Shown: piece after piece, positions 5,498 through 13,520 of the stretch
Position numbering within the stretch: the stretch's first letter is position 1
Layout of the letters: each line of letters opens with the position of its first letter
From: Candidatus Caccovivens faecavium
GTDB taxonomy: Bacteria > Bacillota > Clostridia > Christensenellales > UBA1242
Direction of reading: 5' to 3'
Length of the DNA stretch: 13,547 nucleotides
NCBI GenBank assembly: GCA_018715545.1
Contig: DVLK01000017.1
Location: 1-13,547 of the forward strand
Program-made: the position numbers and the translations under genes
Notes under the pieces: generated by a model
Seen by the model: the letters and a program-made list of their open reading frames with translations, nothing else
What the model was told of the DNA's origin: nothing
Databases searched by the model: none

Positions 5498-7231
5498 AAT
5501 TTTCTTTGTTCTTATCTCTTCTTTAAGGCGAGCGATAAAGTCGTTTAGGTTAAGCCCGCTCTTATTTTCATATCCGCGTCCACGAATGGAAATTGTCTTA
5601 TTTTTCTCTTCTTCATCGCCGACAATGATAAGATATGGCACTTTTTCATTAAGCGCCTCACGAATTTTGTAACCTATCTTCTCGTTTCGGTTATCGCTCT
5701 CCGCTCTTAAACCATTTTCACGAAGTGTAGCCGTAATCTCATTAACATAGTCACAATTCCTTTCAGTGAGAGAAAGCACCCTAACCTGCTCTGGCGAAAG
5801 CCAAAGTGGAAACGCGCCTGCAAAGTTCTCGATGAGCAAACCGATAAAGCGGTCGATTGAGCCATAGATAACTCTGTGTATCATGATAGGGCGATGCTTT
5901 TCGCCGTCCTCGCCGACATATTCAAGTTCAAAGCGCTGTGGAAGTTGGAAATCAAGTTGAATGGTTCCGCACTGCCAAGTTCTGCCTATGGTGTCTTTTA
6001 GGTGGAAATCAATCTTAGGTCCATAGAACGCTCCATCGCCCTCGTTTATGATGTAGTCAAGTTTGAGTTCGTCAAGTGCATTTTTTAGAGCGTTGGTAGC
6101 AAGTTCCCAATCTTCGTCACTGCCCATGCTATTTTCTGGACGCGTGGAAAGTTCAACATGATAGGTAAAATTGAAAATCTTGTAGACTTCATCAATTAGA
6201 GCCACAACGTTCTTAATCTCATCCTTAATCTGTGACGGTGTCATGAAGATGTGTGCATCATCCTGCGTGAAACTTCTAACTCTAAGTAGTCCCCCAAGTT
6301 CGCCCGACTTTTCATATCTATGCACAATGCCAAGTTCACCAAGCCTTAATGGTAGTTCCTTATATGAGTGAGGCTCACTCTTATATACAAGCACTCCACC
6401 TGGACAGTTCATAGGCTTAATGGCATATGTTTCATCATCAATAGTAGAGAGATACATATTGTCTTTATAGTGGTCCCAGTGCCCTGATGTTTCCCAAAGA
6501 TGACGATTGAGCATGATTGGTGTCATTATTTCCTTATAGCCCGCTTTTGTGTGTATTTGACGCCAATAGTCGATAAGTTCATTTCTAATAATCATACCTT
6601 TTGGTAGATAGAAAGGAAAACCTGGTCCTTCTGGCGAAATCATAAATAGTTTAAGTTCCTTACCCAACTTTCTATGGTCACGCTTTTTCGCCTCTTCAAT
6701 CATGTTAATATGCTCAGCAAGTTGTTTTTTATCTGGATAAGCATAGACATAGACGCGTTGTAGCATCTTATTCTTCTCACTTCCTCTCCAATATGCACCA
6801 TTCACAGCGTGAATTTTGTAAGCATAGTTTTGTAATTTCTTCGCACTCTCCACATGTGGACCTCGGCATAGGTCAAAAAAGTCATCGCCTGTGTAATATA
6901 AAGACACCTCTTCATTTTCTGGCAATTCGTTGATAATCTCAGTCTTATATTCGTTTCCCTTAAAGAGTTTAAGCGCCTCTTCTTTTGAAACAACCTTGCG
7001 CGTGAAATCTTCACCCTTATTTATTATCTCCTTCATCTTCTTTTCAATCTCAGGAAAATGGTCTGGCGTAAGATTGATGTCTAGGTCGATGTCATAATAA
7101 AAGCCGTCATCAATACTTGGTCCTATGGTAAGTTTTGTGTTTGGATAGAGGCTTGTAAGCGCCTTTGCTAAAATGTGAGCAAGCGAGTGTCTTGCCTTTT
7201 GTATTTCTTCTTGTTTCTTATCTTTTTCCAT
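5495..7231 (-). CDS. thrS: Threonyl-tRNA synthetase lacking the TGS domain
   Basis: Class II synthetase charging tRNA-Thr in the cytosol. The 578-residue protein begins directly in the editing domain, with HSLAH (H15, H19) and DLCRGPH, the two parts of the HxxxH/CxxxH editing site. The N-terminal TGS domain of standard ThrRS (about 640 residues) is absent. The catalytic core follows: motif 1 around GYKEIMTPIM, motif 2 with IVHRYEKSGELGGLLRVRSF, and motif 3 around IMIHRVIYGSIDRF. Zinc ligands are C276 (in MNCP), H327 (in DDAHIF) and H452 (in IHR). The C-terminal anticodon-binding domain is complete, with VPYLIIVGDEEE near its end. AAGGAG lies 6-7 bases before the ATG. Expression is controlled by the upstream T-box, and ytxC precedes it. 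TGS-less forms occur naturally, so this is not necessarily a truncation. Confidence 0.97.
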   Translation of the reverse strand: MEKDKKQEEIQKARHSLAHILAKALTSLYPNTKLTIGPSIDDGFYYDIDLDINLTPDHFPEIEKKMKEIINKGEDFTRKVVSKEEALKLFKGNEYKTEIINELPENEEVSLYYTGDDFFDLCRGPHVESAKKLQNYAYKIHAVNGAYWRGSEKNKMLQRVYVYAYPDKKQLAEHINMIEEAKKRDHRKLGKELKLFMISPEGPGFPFYLPKGMIIRNELIDYWRQIHTKAGYKEIMTPIMLNRHLWETSGHWDHYKDNMYLSTIDDETYAIKPMNCPGGVLVYKSEPHSYKELPLRLGELGIVHRYEKSGELGGLLRVRSFTQDDAHIFMTPSQIKDEIKNVVALIDEVYKIFNFTYHVELSTRPENSMGSDEDWELATNALKNALDELKLDYIINEGDGAFYGPKIDFHLKDTIGRTWQCGTIQLDFQLPQRFELEYVGEDGEKHRPIMIHRVIYGSIDRFIGLLIENFAGAFPLWLSPEQVRVLSLTERNCDYVNEITATLRENGLRAESDNRNEKIGYKIREALNEKVPYLIIVGDEEEKNKTISIRGRGYENKSGLNLNDFIARLKEEIRTKKI

Positions 7232-7260
7232 ATTTATCTCCTTTTTCCCGCTTTAAGGGT

Positions 7261-7464
7261 AACAAAAAACGCCCTTAAAACAAATTGTTTTTAAGGACGA
7301 TTAAATAACCGTGGTTCCACCTTAATTGCACGAAATTCGTGCCACTCTTTCAAAGCATCTTCAAGCGCAAAAGTGGTTTCATTTTTAAGCCTCATCAAAG
7401 TTTTTCACCAAACAACTCTTCTCTGTGCATGACAACTTAAAACTACTTGTCTTTCACTAAATGC
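7261..7464 (-). promoter_or_regulatory. T-box riboswitch sensing uncharged tRNA-Thr
   Basis: The thrS leader carries the conserved T-box sequence (minus strand of about 7307-7323, containing AAGGTGGAACCACGG). Stem I shows the AGAGAAGAG segment and the TTTGGTGAAAAAC distal loop. The likely specifier codon is ACC (Thr), read from 7375-7377 in the GAAACCAC context. A stem-III-like hairpin lies at 7328-7342. Antiterminator pairing is visible: TTAAGG (7320-7325) pairs with CCTTAA (7291-7296), which alternatively forms the 5' arm of the terminator. Uncharged tRNA-Thr would stabilise the antiterminator and turn on thrS. Confidence 0.93.
7264..7299 (-). terminator. Regulated terminator of the thrS T-box
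   Basis: In the RNA, CGUCCUUAAAA pairs with UUUUAAGGGCG (about 7270-7299), including one U-G pair, and is followed by six U (7264-7269). Its 5' arm is shared with the antiterminator. Confidence 0.88.
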
Positions 7465-7470
7465 ACTTTT

Positions 7471-7499
7471 ATTATATTCAAGTCTAAAAATATTGTCAA
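7471..7499 (-). promoter_or_regulatory. Consensus promoter of the thrS leader
   Basis: TTGACA (7494-7499), exactly 17 bases, then TATAAT (7471-7476) on the minus strand. Both boxes match consensus fully. The -35 begins 6 bp after the ytxC stop, so thrS has its own strong start, with read-through from ytxC possible because no terminator separates them. Confidence 0.92.
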
Positions 7500-7505
7500 G
7501 TATTT

Positions 7506-8243
7506 TTAAGAAAATATTTTTTCCATACTCTTGTTGTAATTAACTTTAATGCGTTCAGAGAAAATTTTAGTTAAAAAATCAACTGTTGCATCCTCTCTGT
7601 CGCAATAGAAATTTATTTTCTTAGGAGAAAGCTCAATTAGAGTAGATACTAATGCTTCATTGTTTAAACTTTCAAAGCACTCGTCTGCCATAATGCTGTA
7701 ACCATTCTCCTTTTCAAACACCGAAATCTCGTTTTCTTTAATCTCCAAGTTGTCCACCAAAAATTTAAGTAAATCATAGAACGCATCATCGCCTATGAGA
7801 TAGTCGCTGTTCTCATTGGCAAGAAGCACAAGTTCGCCCCATTTATCGCGAAGGGCTTTTAGTTTGAAATCATAAAAGGAATCCAAGTTTAGTGTACTTT
7901 TAAGTTCTAAGTTCTTGCTTATGATAAACAAATCTGTTTCTCTATCAAAATTCATTAAGGCCTTTTTAAAAGCAGTCAAACTTATCTTTTCATGACTTGG
8001 CAAGCACAAATTTTCCTTTAAAAATCCGTCTTTATAGTGAGAACAAATCACCTTTATGATATTCTTTTCCAAGATATTTGTAAGACGATTTTTTTCTTCC
8101 ATAGGACAAGCAAACATGATATTAAAAACGCCATATTTTTCATAACAAGTAAGCACAGTTTGACCACCAAGCTCCTCTTTCATAGACTGAAAAATACTTC
8201 GTGCCACATCAAGTCTATAAGTTGATAAGCAAAATTCCCACAT
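7506..8243 (-). CDS. ytxC: YtxC-like protein (sporulation-associated family)
   Basis: A 245-residue soluble protein with no signal peptide or membrane span. It shows the pattern I associate with the YtxC family: a divergent N-terminal half, then LDSFYDFKLKALRDKWGELV, AFYDLLKFLVDNLEIKENEI with a following vhv-like strand, and a C-terminal INFYCDREDATVDFLTKIFS segment. Family members are usually 270-300 residues, so this is slightly short. In Bacillus ytxC lies next to thrS, the same neighbourhood as here. The family is named for sporulation in databases, but its biochemical function is not established; presence here suggests descent from a spore-former rather than proving sporulation. The ATG is preceded by GAGGAG with a 5-base gap. 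No convincing promoter was found in the divergent region before it. Confidence 0.7.
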   Translation of the reverse strand: MWEFCLSTYRLDVARSIFQSMKEELGGQTVLTCYEKYGVFNIMFACPMEEKNRLTNILEKNIIKVICSHYKDGFLKENLCLPSHEKISLTAFKKALMNFDRETDLFIISKNLELKSTLNLDSFYDFKLKALRDKWGELVLLANENSDYLIGDDAFYDLLKFLVDNLEIKENEISVFEKENGYSIMADECFESLNNEALVSTLIELSPKKINFYCDREDATVDFLTKIFSERIKVNYNKSMEKIFS

Positions 8244-8363
8244 AAAAGCTCCTCACAAACAGCGTTATTGCGCTAATTATCAATAAAAGCACACAATCTG
8301 ATAGTTCTATTTTATGCAAGGAATTTAAAAATACTCTTAAAATTTTTAATTTATGCTAATTAT

Positions 8364-8393
8364 TTGACATTAATTATTTTTTTGAGCTAATAT
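8364..8393 (+). promoter_or_regulatory. Promoter of the lipoprotein gene
   Basis: TTGACA (8364-8369), an 18-base spacer and TAATAT (8388-8393) on the plus strand, giving a leader of about 58 bases. The 215-bp divergent gap 8244-8458 otherwise holds only AT-rich sequence. Confidence 0.7.
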
Positions 8394-8458
8394 ATATTTA
8401 GAATATTACATAATTTAATCGTGATTATAGCACATATTAATTAGAAAAGGAGCAAAAA

Positions 8459-9304
8459 ATGAAAGTATTATCTAAAAAAAGCCTTTTATTACTAATAGTT
8501 ATTCTTATCGCTCCTATTTTTCTTTTGGTTGGATGCGGAGAAGTGCAAACTTATAACATAACAGCCACCACAAACTGTCAAAATGGTAATGTCACAGGCA
8601 TGGGAAGGTATGATGACGGAAGTAGAGTGACATTGACGGCTAAGGGAGTGAATAACAAAAAGTTTATCGCTTGGGTATATCAAAATAAAACAATTTTAAT
8701 AAGCGACAATGCTTACACAATTGAAACCTCGGCGGACAGCATGACAAGCACATTATCATTTACAGCCTCCTCCTACACAAGCGATAATTACACTGCTATA
8801 TTTGAGGACAACAGACAAATGTATTATACGGTGTCCTCTTATCGCGTTGTCGAGCATGCTGAAAACACAGATATTCCAGAGGAAGATATAGAAAATCAAG
8901 ATATAACCTGCACAGGAGCTTTATCTATAAATATTGGAGAAAATGCACTAAATTATCGAAATATCATAAACTTGACAAATCACAGCTTTTTGAATACCAC
9001 AACACCTTTTTTAGATGTTAGAGATGTGTTTAGTTTTAATAACCAAACTCCATACTACATTTACTTTACATTCTCTGCTAATGAATTTACTTCAAGCAAA
9101 ACCATAGCATTAACATACGGAAATTCTAGCGAGCAAGATGGTGTCGATGTTGATTTTCAAACTAATGGCGATATAGTTTTAACATACTCCTTTGATATGA
9201 CAGAGGAAGAAACAACTGACGGTGAAGAAGGCACTAATGATGGTGAAGCTAAAATGTTAACCTCTCTTATACTCACTCTTTGTCCTTTAAGAGCAAATGA
9301 GTAA
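8459..9304 (+). CDS. Surface lipoprotein with an InlB-type bacterial repeat domain
   Basis: A 281-residue predicted lipoprotein. Residues 1-25 form a signal peptide with two Lys, a long Leu/Ile stretch and lipobox LVGC, so Cys26 would be lipidated after export. About residues 31-115 (ITATTNCQNGNVTGMGRYDDGSRVTLTA, then FIAWV and YTAIFED) resemble the divergent InlB B-repeat or Flg_new_2 fold common in extracellular Firmicute proteins. Residues about 115-281 are Asn/Thr-rich and probably beta-structured, ending in an acidic EEETTDGEEGTNDGE stretch and a short hydrophobic tail; I do not recognise this part. AAAGGAG lies 6 bases before the ATG. It is convergent with the giant repeat protein gene, is the only plus-strand gene here, and has its own promoter. 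A role at the cell surface is inferred. Confidence 0.75.
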   Translation: MKVLSKKSLLLLIVILIAPIFLLVGCGEVQTYNITATTNCQNGNVTGMGRYDDGSRVTLTAKGVNNKKFIAWVYQNKTILISDNAYTIETSADSMTSTLSFTASSYTSDNYTAIFEDNRQMYYTVSSYRVVEHAENTDIPEEDIENQDITCTGALSINIGENALNYRNIINLTNHSFLNTTTPFLDVRDVFSFNNQTPYYIYFTFSANEFTSSKTIALTYGNSSEQDGVDVDFQTNGDIVLTYSFDMTEEETTDGEEGTNDGEAKMLTSLILTLCPLRANE

Positions 9305-9334
9305 AGTTAATAAATTGTGTTTTTAATTAAAATT

Positions 9335-9378
9335 AAATTGCATACCACACTGTATATTGTGTAGTATGCAATTTTTTT
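9335..9378. terminator. Terminator between convergent surface-protein genes
   Basis: A long hairpin pairs 9335-9345 with 9364-9374 and 9347-9350 with 9359-9362, with one mismatch between and an 8-base loop. On the plus strand it is followed by a run of T from 9372, so it ends the lipoprotein transcript. On the minus strand the following sequence is also T-rich (TTTAATTTTAATT), so it may serve the giant gene too. Confidence 0.82.
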
Positions 9379-9456
9379 AACAGTATGACGATTAGAAAAG
9401 AAAGTTCTTTATTTGCTAAAATGTAATCAAATTTAATTTGGAAATACAGTTTTTGC

Positions 9457-12400
9457 CTAAACGCACGCGTATTCTGTCACCTTAATTGTGAACAGCACGC
9501 CAAGATAGTTTTGTGCCTTATACTGCACCCTGTCGCCGTTGGCATTCATGCAAAAAATGTTGTTATAGTTTGTTCCAAGGTCGCGGGTAAAATATATCGT
9601 GTCTTTTCCGTTTTCTAACAGAAAATCCTTTGCTAGGTCGGAAAATTTGATACTACCAAGCTTTTCCGTTCCATTTGCATTTGTGGTGAAGTTTGATATT
9701 TCTTCACTTGACGCCACAAAGATATTTTCTGTGACGCTTGTTGGCGTGCCATTAAGTGAAGTAGTGCCAAAGGTTAGCATGCTCTTTGTTTCGCTTACTA
9801 AGTATGTGCCGTCAATTTGATTTTGCTTAAATTCGGTTACACTTTCAGAAGAATAGCCAGCATTCGCTCCAAGAAAACTATCTGAAAAGGCATCAATATA
9901 GACTATCTCAGCTAACACCGCCAGCGTATCGGTCGTTGTACCGTAGCCCGAGGTTTGACTTGATGAATATACCAATCTCCACCTTATCGGCATAACCTCA
10001 TACCAATTACTGTTATACTGACAATATTCTTTTCCGTTATATACCTTTGACTGCAAAGACAAGCCAGCAAAGTAATATGTTGTGCCAACAGTAGTGGAAG
10101 AATTGATATTTGAAATGAGCGTGCTGTCGGTCACCTTATCTTGTGGCATCTTGCCGTTTTCTATATACCAGTAACCGCCCTCACTGTCATACTTTGCTGG
10201 ATTGTTAGCCATCCACTGAGCGTAAAGAATGACATCCGCTGTGGTAAAGGTGTTGCTAGCAATAATCTTGCCTGTTGAGTCTATTATTCTTGTTCCACTT
10301 GTTGCCGATGTATAGAAACCGTTGAAAGTATAGCCCTCTCGCGTTGGCAAGCTTGTCAAACTTGTGATTGAGTTGCCTGTTGCCGAACTGTTGGCGTAAA
10401 AACCATTTCCATATTTAACCCAAATTTCTTGCGTGCCACCACTGCCACCGTTTGCGTCTAATGTAATTGAGTAAATACCAGCCTCCCAAATGGCATAGAG
10501 AGTTAGCCCAGCACCCTCTGAATATGTATCTCCTGCATAGAAATTTAAACCTGTGCCTTCTGGCTTGGTGTTCCAATGAGCTATCTCATAGCCCACTCGC
10601 GTGAATAGGTCATACCCCGCAATCACAATCTCCTGCCCGCTAGGCACTTGCTCAGTTATTACCTCATTTTCGCCAAAGTTGGAATTGTATGTGATGTTAA
10701 CCGAAAAACCTTGCAAGATAGGATAACCGTCATTGGCACTCGGCACAAGTGACCAGACCTCAACAAAGTCCCAAGGATACCTGCTACTCCACTTAGAGCT
10801 ATCTTGATACCAACTTAAACTTTTGGCATTAGCAATTAAATTTTCATCTTTTGACGCCCCAGTGTTAGAGGAAGAATCACCAATTCCATACGAAAGCGTG
10901 CAGTTTCCACCATAATAGTTGTTGGTGATTGTGGAATAACCAGCATACCCCACAATTCCGCCTACATAATAACTACCAGTTACAGAGCCAGTGTTATAGC
11001 AGTTTGTGGCCGTGCCACCTTCCCCCACAACTCCGCCAACCCGATTATCCCCAGTCACCTTGCCGGTGTTATAGCAATTGGTGATTGTGGCGGAAGAATA
11101 ATAAGCCTCCCCCACAACTCCGCCAACCCAATTATCCCCAGTCACCTTGCCGGTGTTATAGCAATTGATAACTCTATCATAATAATTTCCCACAACTCCG
11201 CCGACAAAATTACCACTCCCAGTTACATTGCCAGTGTTATAGCAGTTGGCAGCATTACCACCCCCCGCAACTCCACCGACAAAATTACCACTCCCAGTTA
11301 CATTGCCAGTGTTATAGCAGTTGGCAGCATTACCACTCCCCACAACTCCGCCGACATCACCACCACTTCCAGTTACAGTGCCAGTGTTATAGCAATTAGT
11401 AATTGTGGAATCTTCACGAACAGTCCCCGCAACTCCACCAACATCACTACCACCCCCGGTTACAGTGCCAGTGTTATAGCAATTAGTAATTGTGGAATCT
11501 TTACGAACATCCCCCGCAACTCCGCCAACCCAATTATCCCCAGTCACATTGCCGGTGTTATAGCAGTTGGTGATTGTGGAATTATAATAAACATCCCCCA
11601 CAACTCCGCCGACAAATCTGTAACTCCCCAATACAGCACTAGTGTTATAGCAGTTAGTGACTGTGGAATAGTAAGCATACCCCACAACTCCGCCGACATG
11701 TTCATATCCTTGTATATTAGAGTCAATAATTCTAATGTTTTTTATTGTAGTTTTATTAGTATTTGACTGACCACTAACATATCCAAAAAGCCCTTGATAG
11801 GAATAAGCAATTTCAGTGTAAAGCCCAGAGATTGTGAAGTTTCCACCGTCATAGTGACCAGAAAAATAATAGGATGATACACCTATCGATTCCCACCAAT
11901 ATTCAGACATATCTAAGTTGGCTGTTTGAACATAGTAAAGTGATTTGTATGTAGAATTTGTTGAAGAGCTATTAATTAAATATGCAAGACGCGCAAGTTG
12001 CTTAGGCGTGGCAATTTTATAAGGATCACTCTCAGTGCCACTTCCACCTGCAAAAGAGTCGGCGTAATTTCCCTCATTAGTCCAATAATGTTCTATATCA
12101 TTAGGAAACATATCACCAAACGAGTTAGTTAAATATGGATAACCATTGTTTATATTAGAATCTATTTGCCAAACATTTTCAAAGTCCCATACACTACTCC
12201 ACTTAGAGCTATCTTGATACCAACTTGAACTTTTGGCATTGGCAATTAAATTTTCATCCTTTGACGCCCCAGTGTTAGAGGAAGAACTCCCAATTCCATA
12301 CGAAAGTGTGCAGTTTCCACCATAATAGTTGTTGGTGATGTCGGGATTATTGGCAAGCCCCACAACTCCGCCGACATATTCATAACTGCCACTTACAGAG

Positions 12401-13401
12401 CCGGTGTTATAGCAGTTGGTAATTTGGGAATCATAAGCATACCCCACAACTCCGCCGACAGAAGAATATCCATCAATAGCACCGGTGTTATAGCAGTTGG
12501 TGACTCTAGCGGAAGATAGAGCATACCCCGCCACTCCGCCAACTCTACTACCACTCCCAGTTATATTGCCAGTGTTATAACAGTTGGTGATTGTGGAATT
12601 ATAATAAACATCCCCCACAACTCCACCAACATCTTCGATCCCAGTCACAGAACCGGTGTTATAACAGTTGGTGACTGTGGAAGAGTAAGCATACCCCACA
12701 ACTCCACCGACTCTATCACCACTCCCAGTTATTACGCCAGTGTTATAACAGTTTGTGATGGTGGAAGAATTAGCATACCCCACAACTCCGCCGACATAAT
12801 AATCACTACCAGTTACAGAGCCAGTGTTATAACAGTTGGTGACTGTGGAATAGTAAGCATACCCCACAACTCCGCCGACATATTCATATCCTTGTATATT
12901 AGAGTCAATAATTCCAACATTTTTTATTATGGCTTTAACTGTCTTTGACTGACCTCTAACATATCCAAAAAGCCCTTGGTAACTATATGTCGAACTTGAT
13001 CCTGCCTGAGTATATAACCCAGAAATTGTGAAGTTTCCGCCGTCATATTGACCAGAAAAATAATAGGATGACGTCCCAATCGCATCCCAATAGTGTGCAG
13101 ATAAATCTATGTCCGCGGTTTGGACATAGTATAGTGATTTATATGTAGAATTTGTTGATGATGTGTTTATTCTATAAGCTAGCAAGGCAAGCTGTTCAGC
13201 GGTGCGGATTTCGTAAGCCTTTTCTTCGGTTGTGCCGTCTATGCCCGCCTCGCCCTCGTTGTCGAAAGCGGTCGCATAATGCCCGTCAGTCCAAAGGTCT
13301 GAATTTGTCGGTGCGTTTTTCTCTAATTCATTTTCAGAAGGTGCATTTCCCCCCCCCAGAATTATCGCTGTATGATGAATTTGAGAGAAGAACTGCTCCA
13401 C
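9457..13401 (-). CDS. Giant GLUG/InlB-repeat surface protein, body reading frame
   Basis: Open frame of about 1314 codons encoding an extracellular beta-repeat protein. Two homologous modules follow one another. Each starts with a W-T-(D/N)-x-G-x-Y-A motif, then an EQLA/KQLARLAY segment, a YYFSG-YDGGNFTISGLYT segment, and an array of GLUG-type repeats (VGGVVGYA...TNCYNTG.VTG): 7 in module 1 (residues about 170-364) and 10 in module 2 (about 564-834). Two InlB B-repeat (Flg_new) domains follow (about 903-975 and 977-1063). The C-terminal domain (about 1064-1314) has a WRLVYSSS...AVLAEIVYID stretch vaguely like DUF6273. No LPXTG or other C-terminal anchor is seen. The frame has no good start of its own: the GTG at 13401 has no ribosome site, and the signal peptide lies in another frame across a G9 run. 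It is either phase-off, frameshifted, or carries a homopolymer error. With 8 Gs the precursor would be 1333 residues. Likely adhesion or surface interaction, by family. Confidence 0.85.
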   Translation of the reverse strand: MEQFFSQIHHTAIILGGGNAPSENELEKNAPTNSDLWTDGHYATAFDNEGEAGIDGTTEEKAYEIRTAEQLALLAYRINTSSTNSTYKSLYYVQTADIDLSAHYWDAIGTSSYYFSGQYDGGNFTISGLYTQAGSSSTYSYQGLFGYVRGQSKTVKAIIKNVGIIDSNIQGYEYVGGVVGYAYYSTVTNCYNTGSVTGSDYYVGGVVGYANSSTITNCYNTGVITGSGDRVGGVVGYAYSSTVTNCYNTGSVTGIEDVGGVVGDVYYNSTITNCYNTGNITGSGSRVGGVAGYALSSARVTNCYNTGAIDGYSSVGGVVGYAYDSQITNCYNTGSVSGSYEYVGGVVGLANNPDITNNYYGGNCTLSYGIGSSSSNTGASKDENLIANAKSSSWYQDSSKWSSVWDFENVWQIDSNINNGYPYLTNSFGDMFPNDIEHYWTNEGNYADSFAGGSGTESDPYKIATPKQLARLAYLINSSSTNSTYKSLYYVQTANLDMSEYWWESIGVSSYYFSGHYDGGNFTISGLYTEIAYSYQGLFGYVSGQSNTNKTTIKNIRIIDSNIQGYEHVGGVVGYAYYSTVTNCYNTSAVLGSYRFVGGVVGDVYYNSTITNCYNTGNVTGDNWVGGVAGDVRKDSTITNCYNTGTVTGGGSDVGGVAGTVREDSTITNCYNTGTVTGSGGDVGGVVGSGNAANCYNTGNVTGSGNFVGGVAGGGNAANCYNTGNVTGSGNFVGGVVGNYYDRVINCYNTGKVTGDNWVGGVVGEAYYSSATITNCYNTGKVTGDNRVGGVVGEGGTATNCYNTGSVTGSYYVGGIVGYAGYSTITNNYYGGNCTLSYGIGDSSSNTGASKDENLIANAKSLSWYQDSSKWSSRYPWDFVEVWSLVPSANDGYPILQGFSVNITYNSNFGENEVITEQVPSGQEIVIAGYDLFTRVGYEIAHWNTKPEGTGLNFYAGDTYSEGAGLTLYAIWEAGIYSITLDANGGSGGTQEIWVKYGNGFYANSSATGNSITSLTSLPTREGYTFNGFYTSATSGTRIIDSTGKIIASNTFTTADVILYAQWMANNPAKYDSEGGYWYIENGKMPQDKVTDSTLISNINSSTTVGTTYYFAGLSLQSKVYNGKEYCQYNSNWYEVMPIRWRLVYSSSQTSGYGTTTDTLAVLAEIVYIDAFSDSFLGANAGYSSESVTEFKQNQIDGTYLVSETKSMLTFGTTSLNGTPTSVTENIFVASSEEISNFTTNANGTEKLGSIKFSDLAKDFLLENGKDTIYFTRDLGTNYNNIFCMNANGDRVQYKAQNYLGVLFTIKVTEYACV
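10900..11709 (-). repeat. GLUG-type repeat array 2 (10 units)
   Basis: Ten in-frame units averaging 81 bp. Two adjacent 75-bp units (11206-11280 and 11281-11355) are nearly identical at the DNA level, and an 87-bp pair starts at about 11374 and 11461. This indicates recent unit duplication or conversion. The final unit diverges exactly as in array 1. Confidence 0.88.
12310..12891 (-). repeat. GLUG-type repeat array 1 (7 units)
   Basis: Seven in-frame units averaging 83 bp encode VGGVVG-YAYxSTVTNCYNTGxVTG. The last unit diverges into TNNYYGGNCTLSYGIG. Spacing variation is in whole codons, so the frame is kept. The array belongs to module 1 of the giant surface protein. Confidence 0.88.
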
Positions 13402-13459
13402 CAGCGATGGAACAACCTATAAATAGAAAAGAAAATAGACATATTAAAAATCTTTTCAT
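13334..13459 (-). CDS. Signal-peptide start of the giant surface protein, out of frame
   Basis: An open frame of 41 codons beginning MKRFLICLFSFLFIGC, followed by SIAGGAVLLSNSSYSDNSG. It is a typical export signal with a basic start, a hydrophobic core and a possible lipobox ending at Cys16 (FIGC, with Phe rather than Leu at -3). TTGGAG lies 5 bases before the ATG, and a promoter precedes it, so this is the genuine translation start of the locus. After 34 codons the frame enters nine Gs and stops four codons later at TGA (13334-13336). Eight or eleven Gs would continue it in frame into the body at NAPSENELEK; ten would also stop soon. As sequenced it gives only a 41-residue secreted or membrane peptide. 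Confidence 0.72.
   Translation of the reverse strand: MKRFLICLFSFLFIGCSIAGGAVLLSNSSYSDNSGGGKCTF
13349..13357. repeat. G9 homopolymer at the signal-peptide/body junction
   Basis: Nine consecutive Cs on the plus strand (Gs in the coding strand). It is the only homopolymeric G/C run of this length in an AT-rich window, and it sits exactly where the signal frame must shift into the body frame. Such tracts change length by slipped-strand mispairing. Confidence 0.9.
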
Positions 13460-13492
13460 AAATTCTCCAATAATATTTTTAATGATATTTTT

Positions 13493-13520
13493 ATTATATA
13501 TTAAATAGGTAAAAATACAA
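13493..13520 (-). promoter_or_regulatory. Putative promoter of the giant surface-protein gene
   Basis: TATAAT (13493-13498) is exact; the -35 TTGTAT (13515-13520, spacer 16) is weak. The leader would be about 28 bases to the ATG at 13459. The sequence is very AT-rich, so the -35 assignment is tentative. Confidence 0.45.

Noticed and set aside
8244..8350. Promoter for ytxC in the divergent gap
   Set aside because: Candidate -10 boxes such as TAAAAT and GATAAT exist, but none has an acceptable -35 at 16-18 bp, so no site is claimed.
9599..9820. Plus-strand open frame of 73 codons opposite the surface-protein C-terminus
   Set aside because: Antisense shadow without ribosome site or recognisable product.
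10900..12891. Regularly spaced direct repeats of about 80 bp, as in a CRISPR array
   Set aside because: The units are in-frame codon repeats encoding GLUG-type motifs, lengths vary by whole codons, and there are no unique spacers.
13396..13401. GTG at 13401 as the real start of the giant protein
   Set aside because: No ribosome site precedes it and the resulting N-terminus is not a signal peptide, while a well-formed signal-peptide start lies just upstream in another frame.
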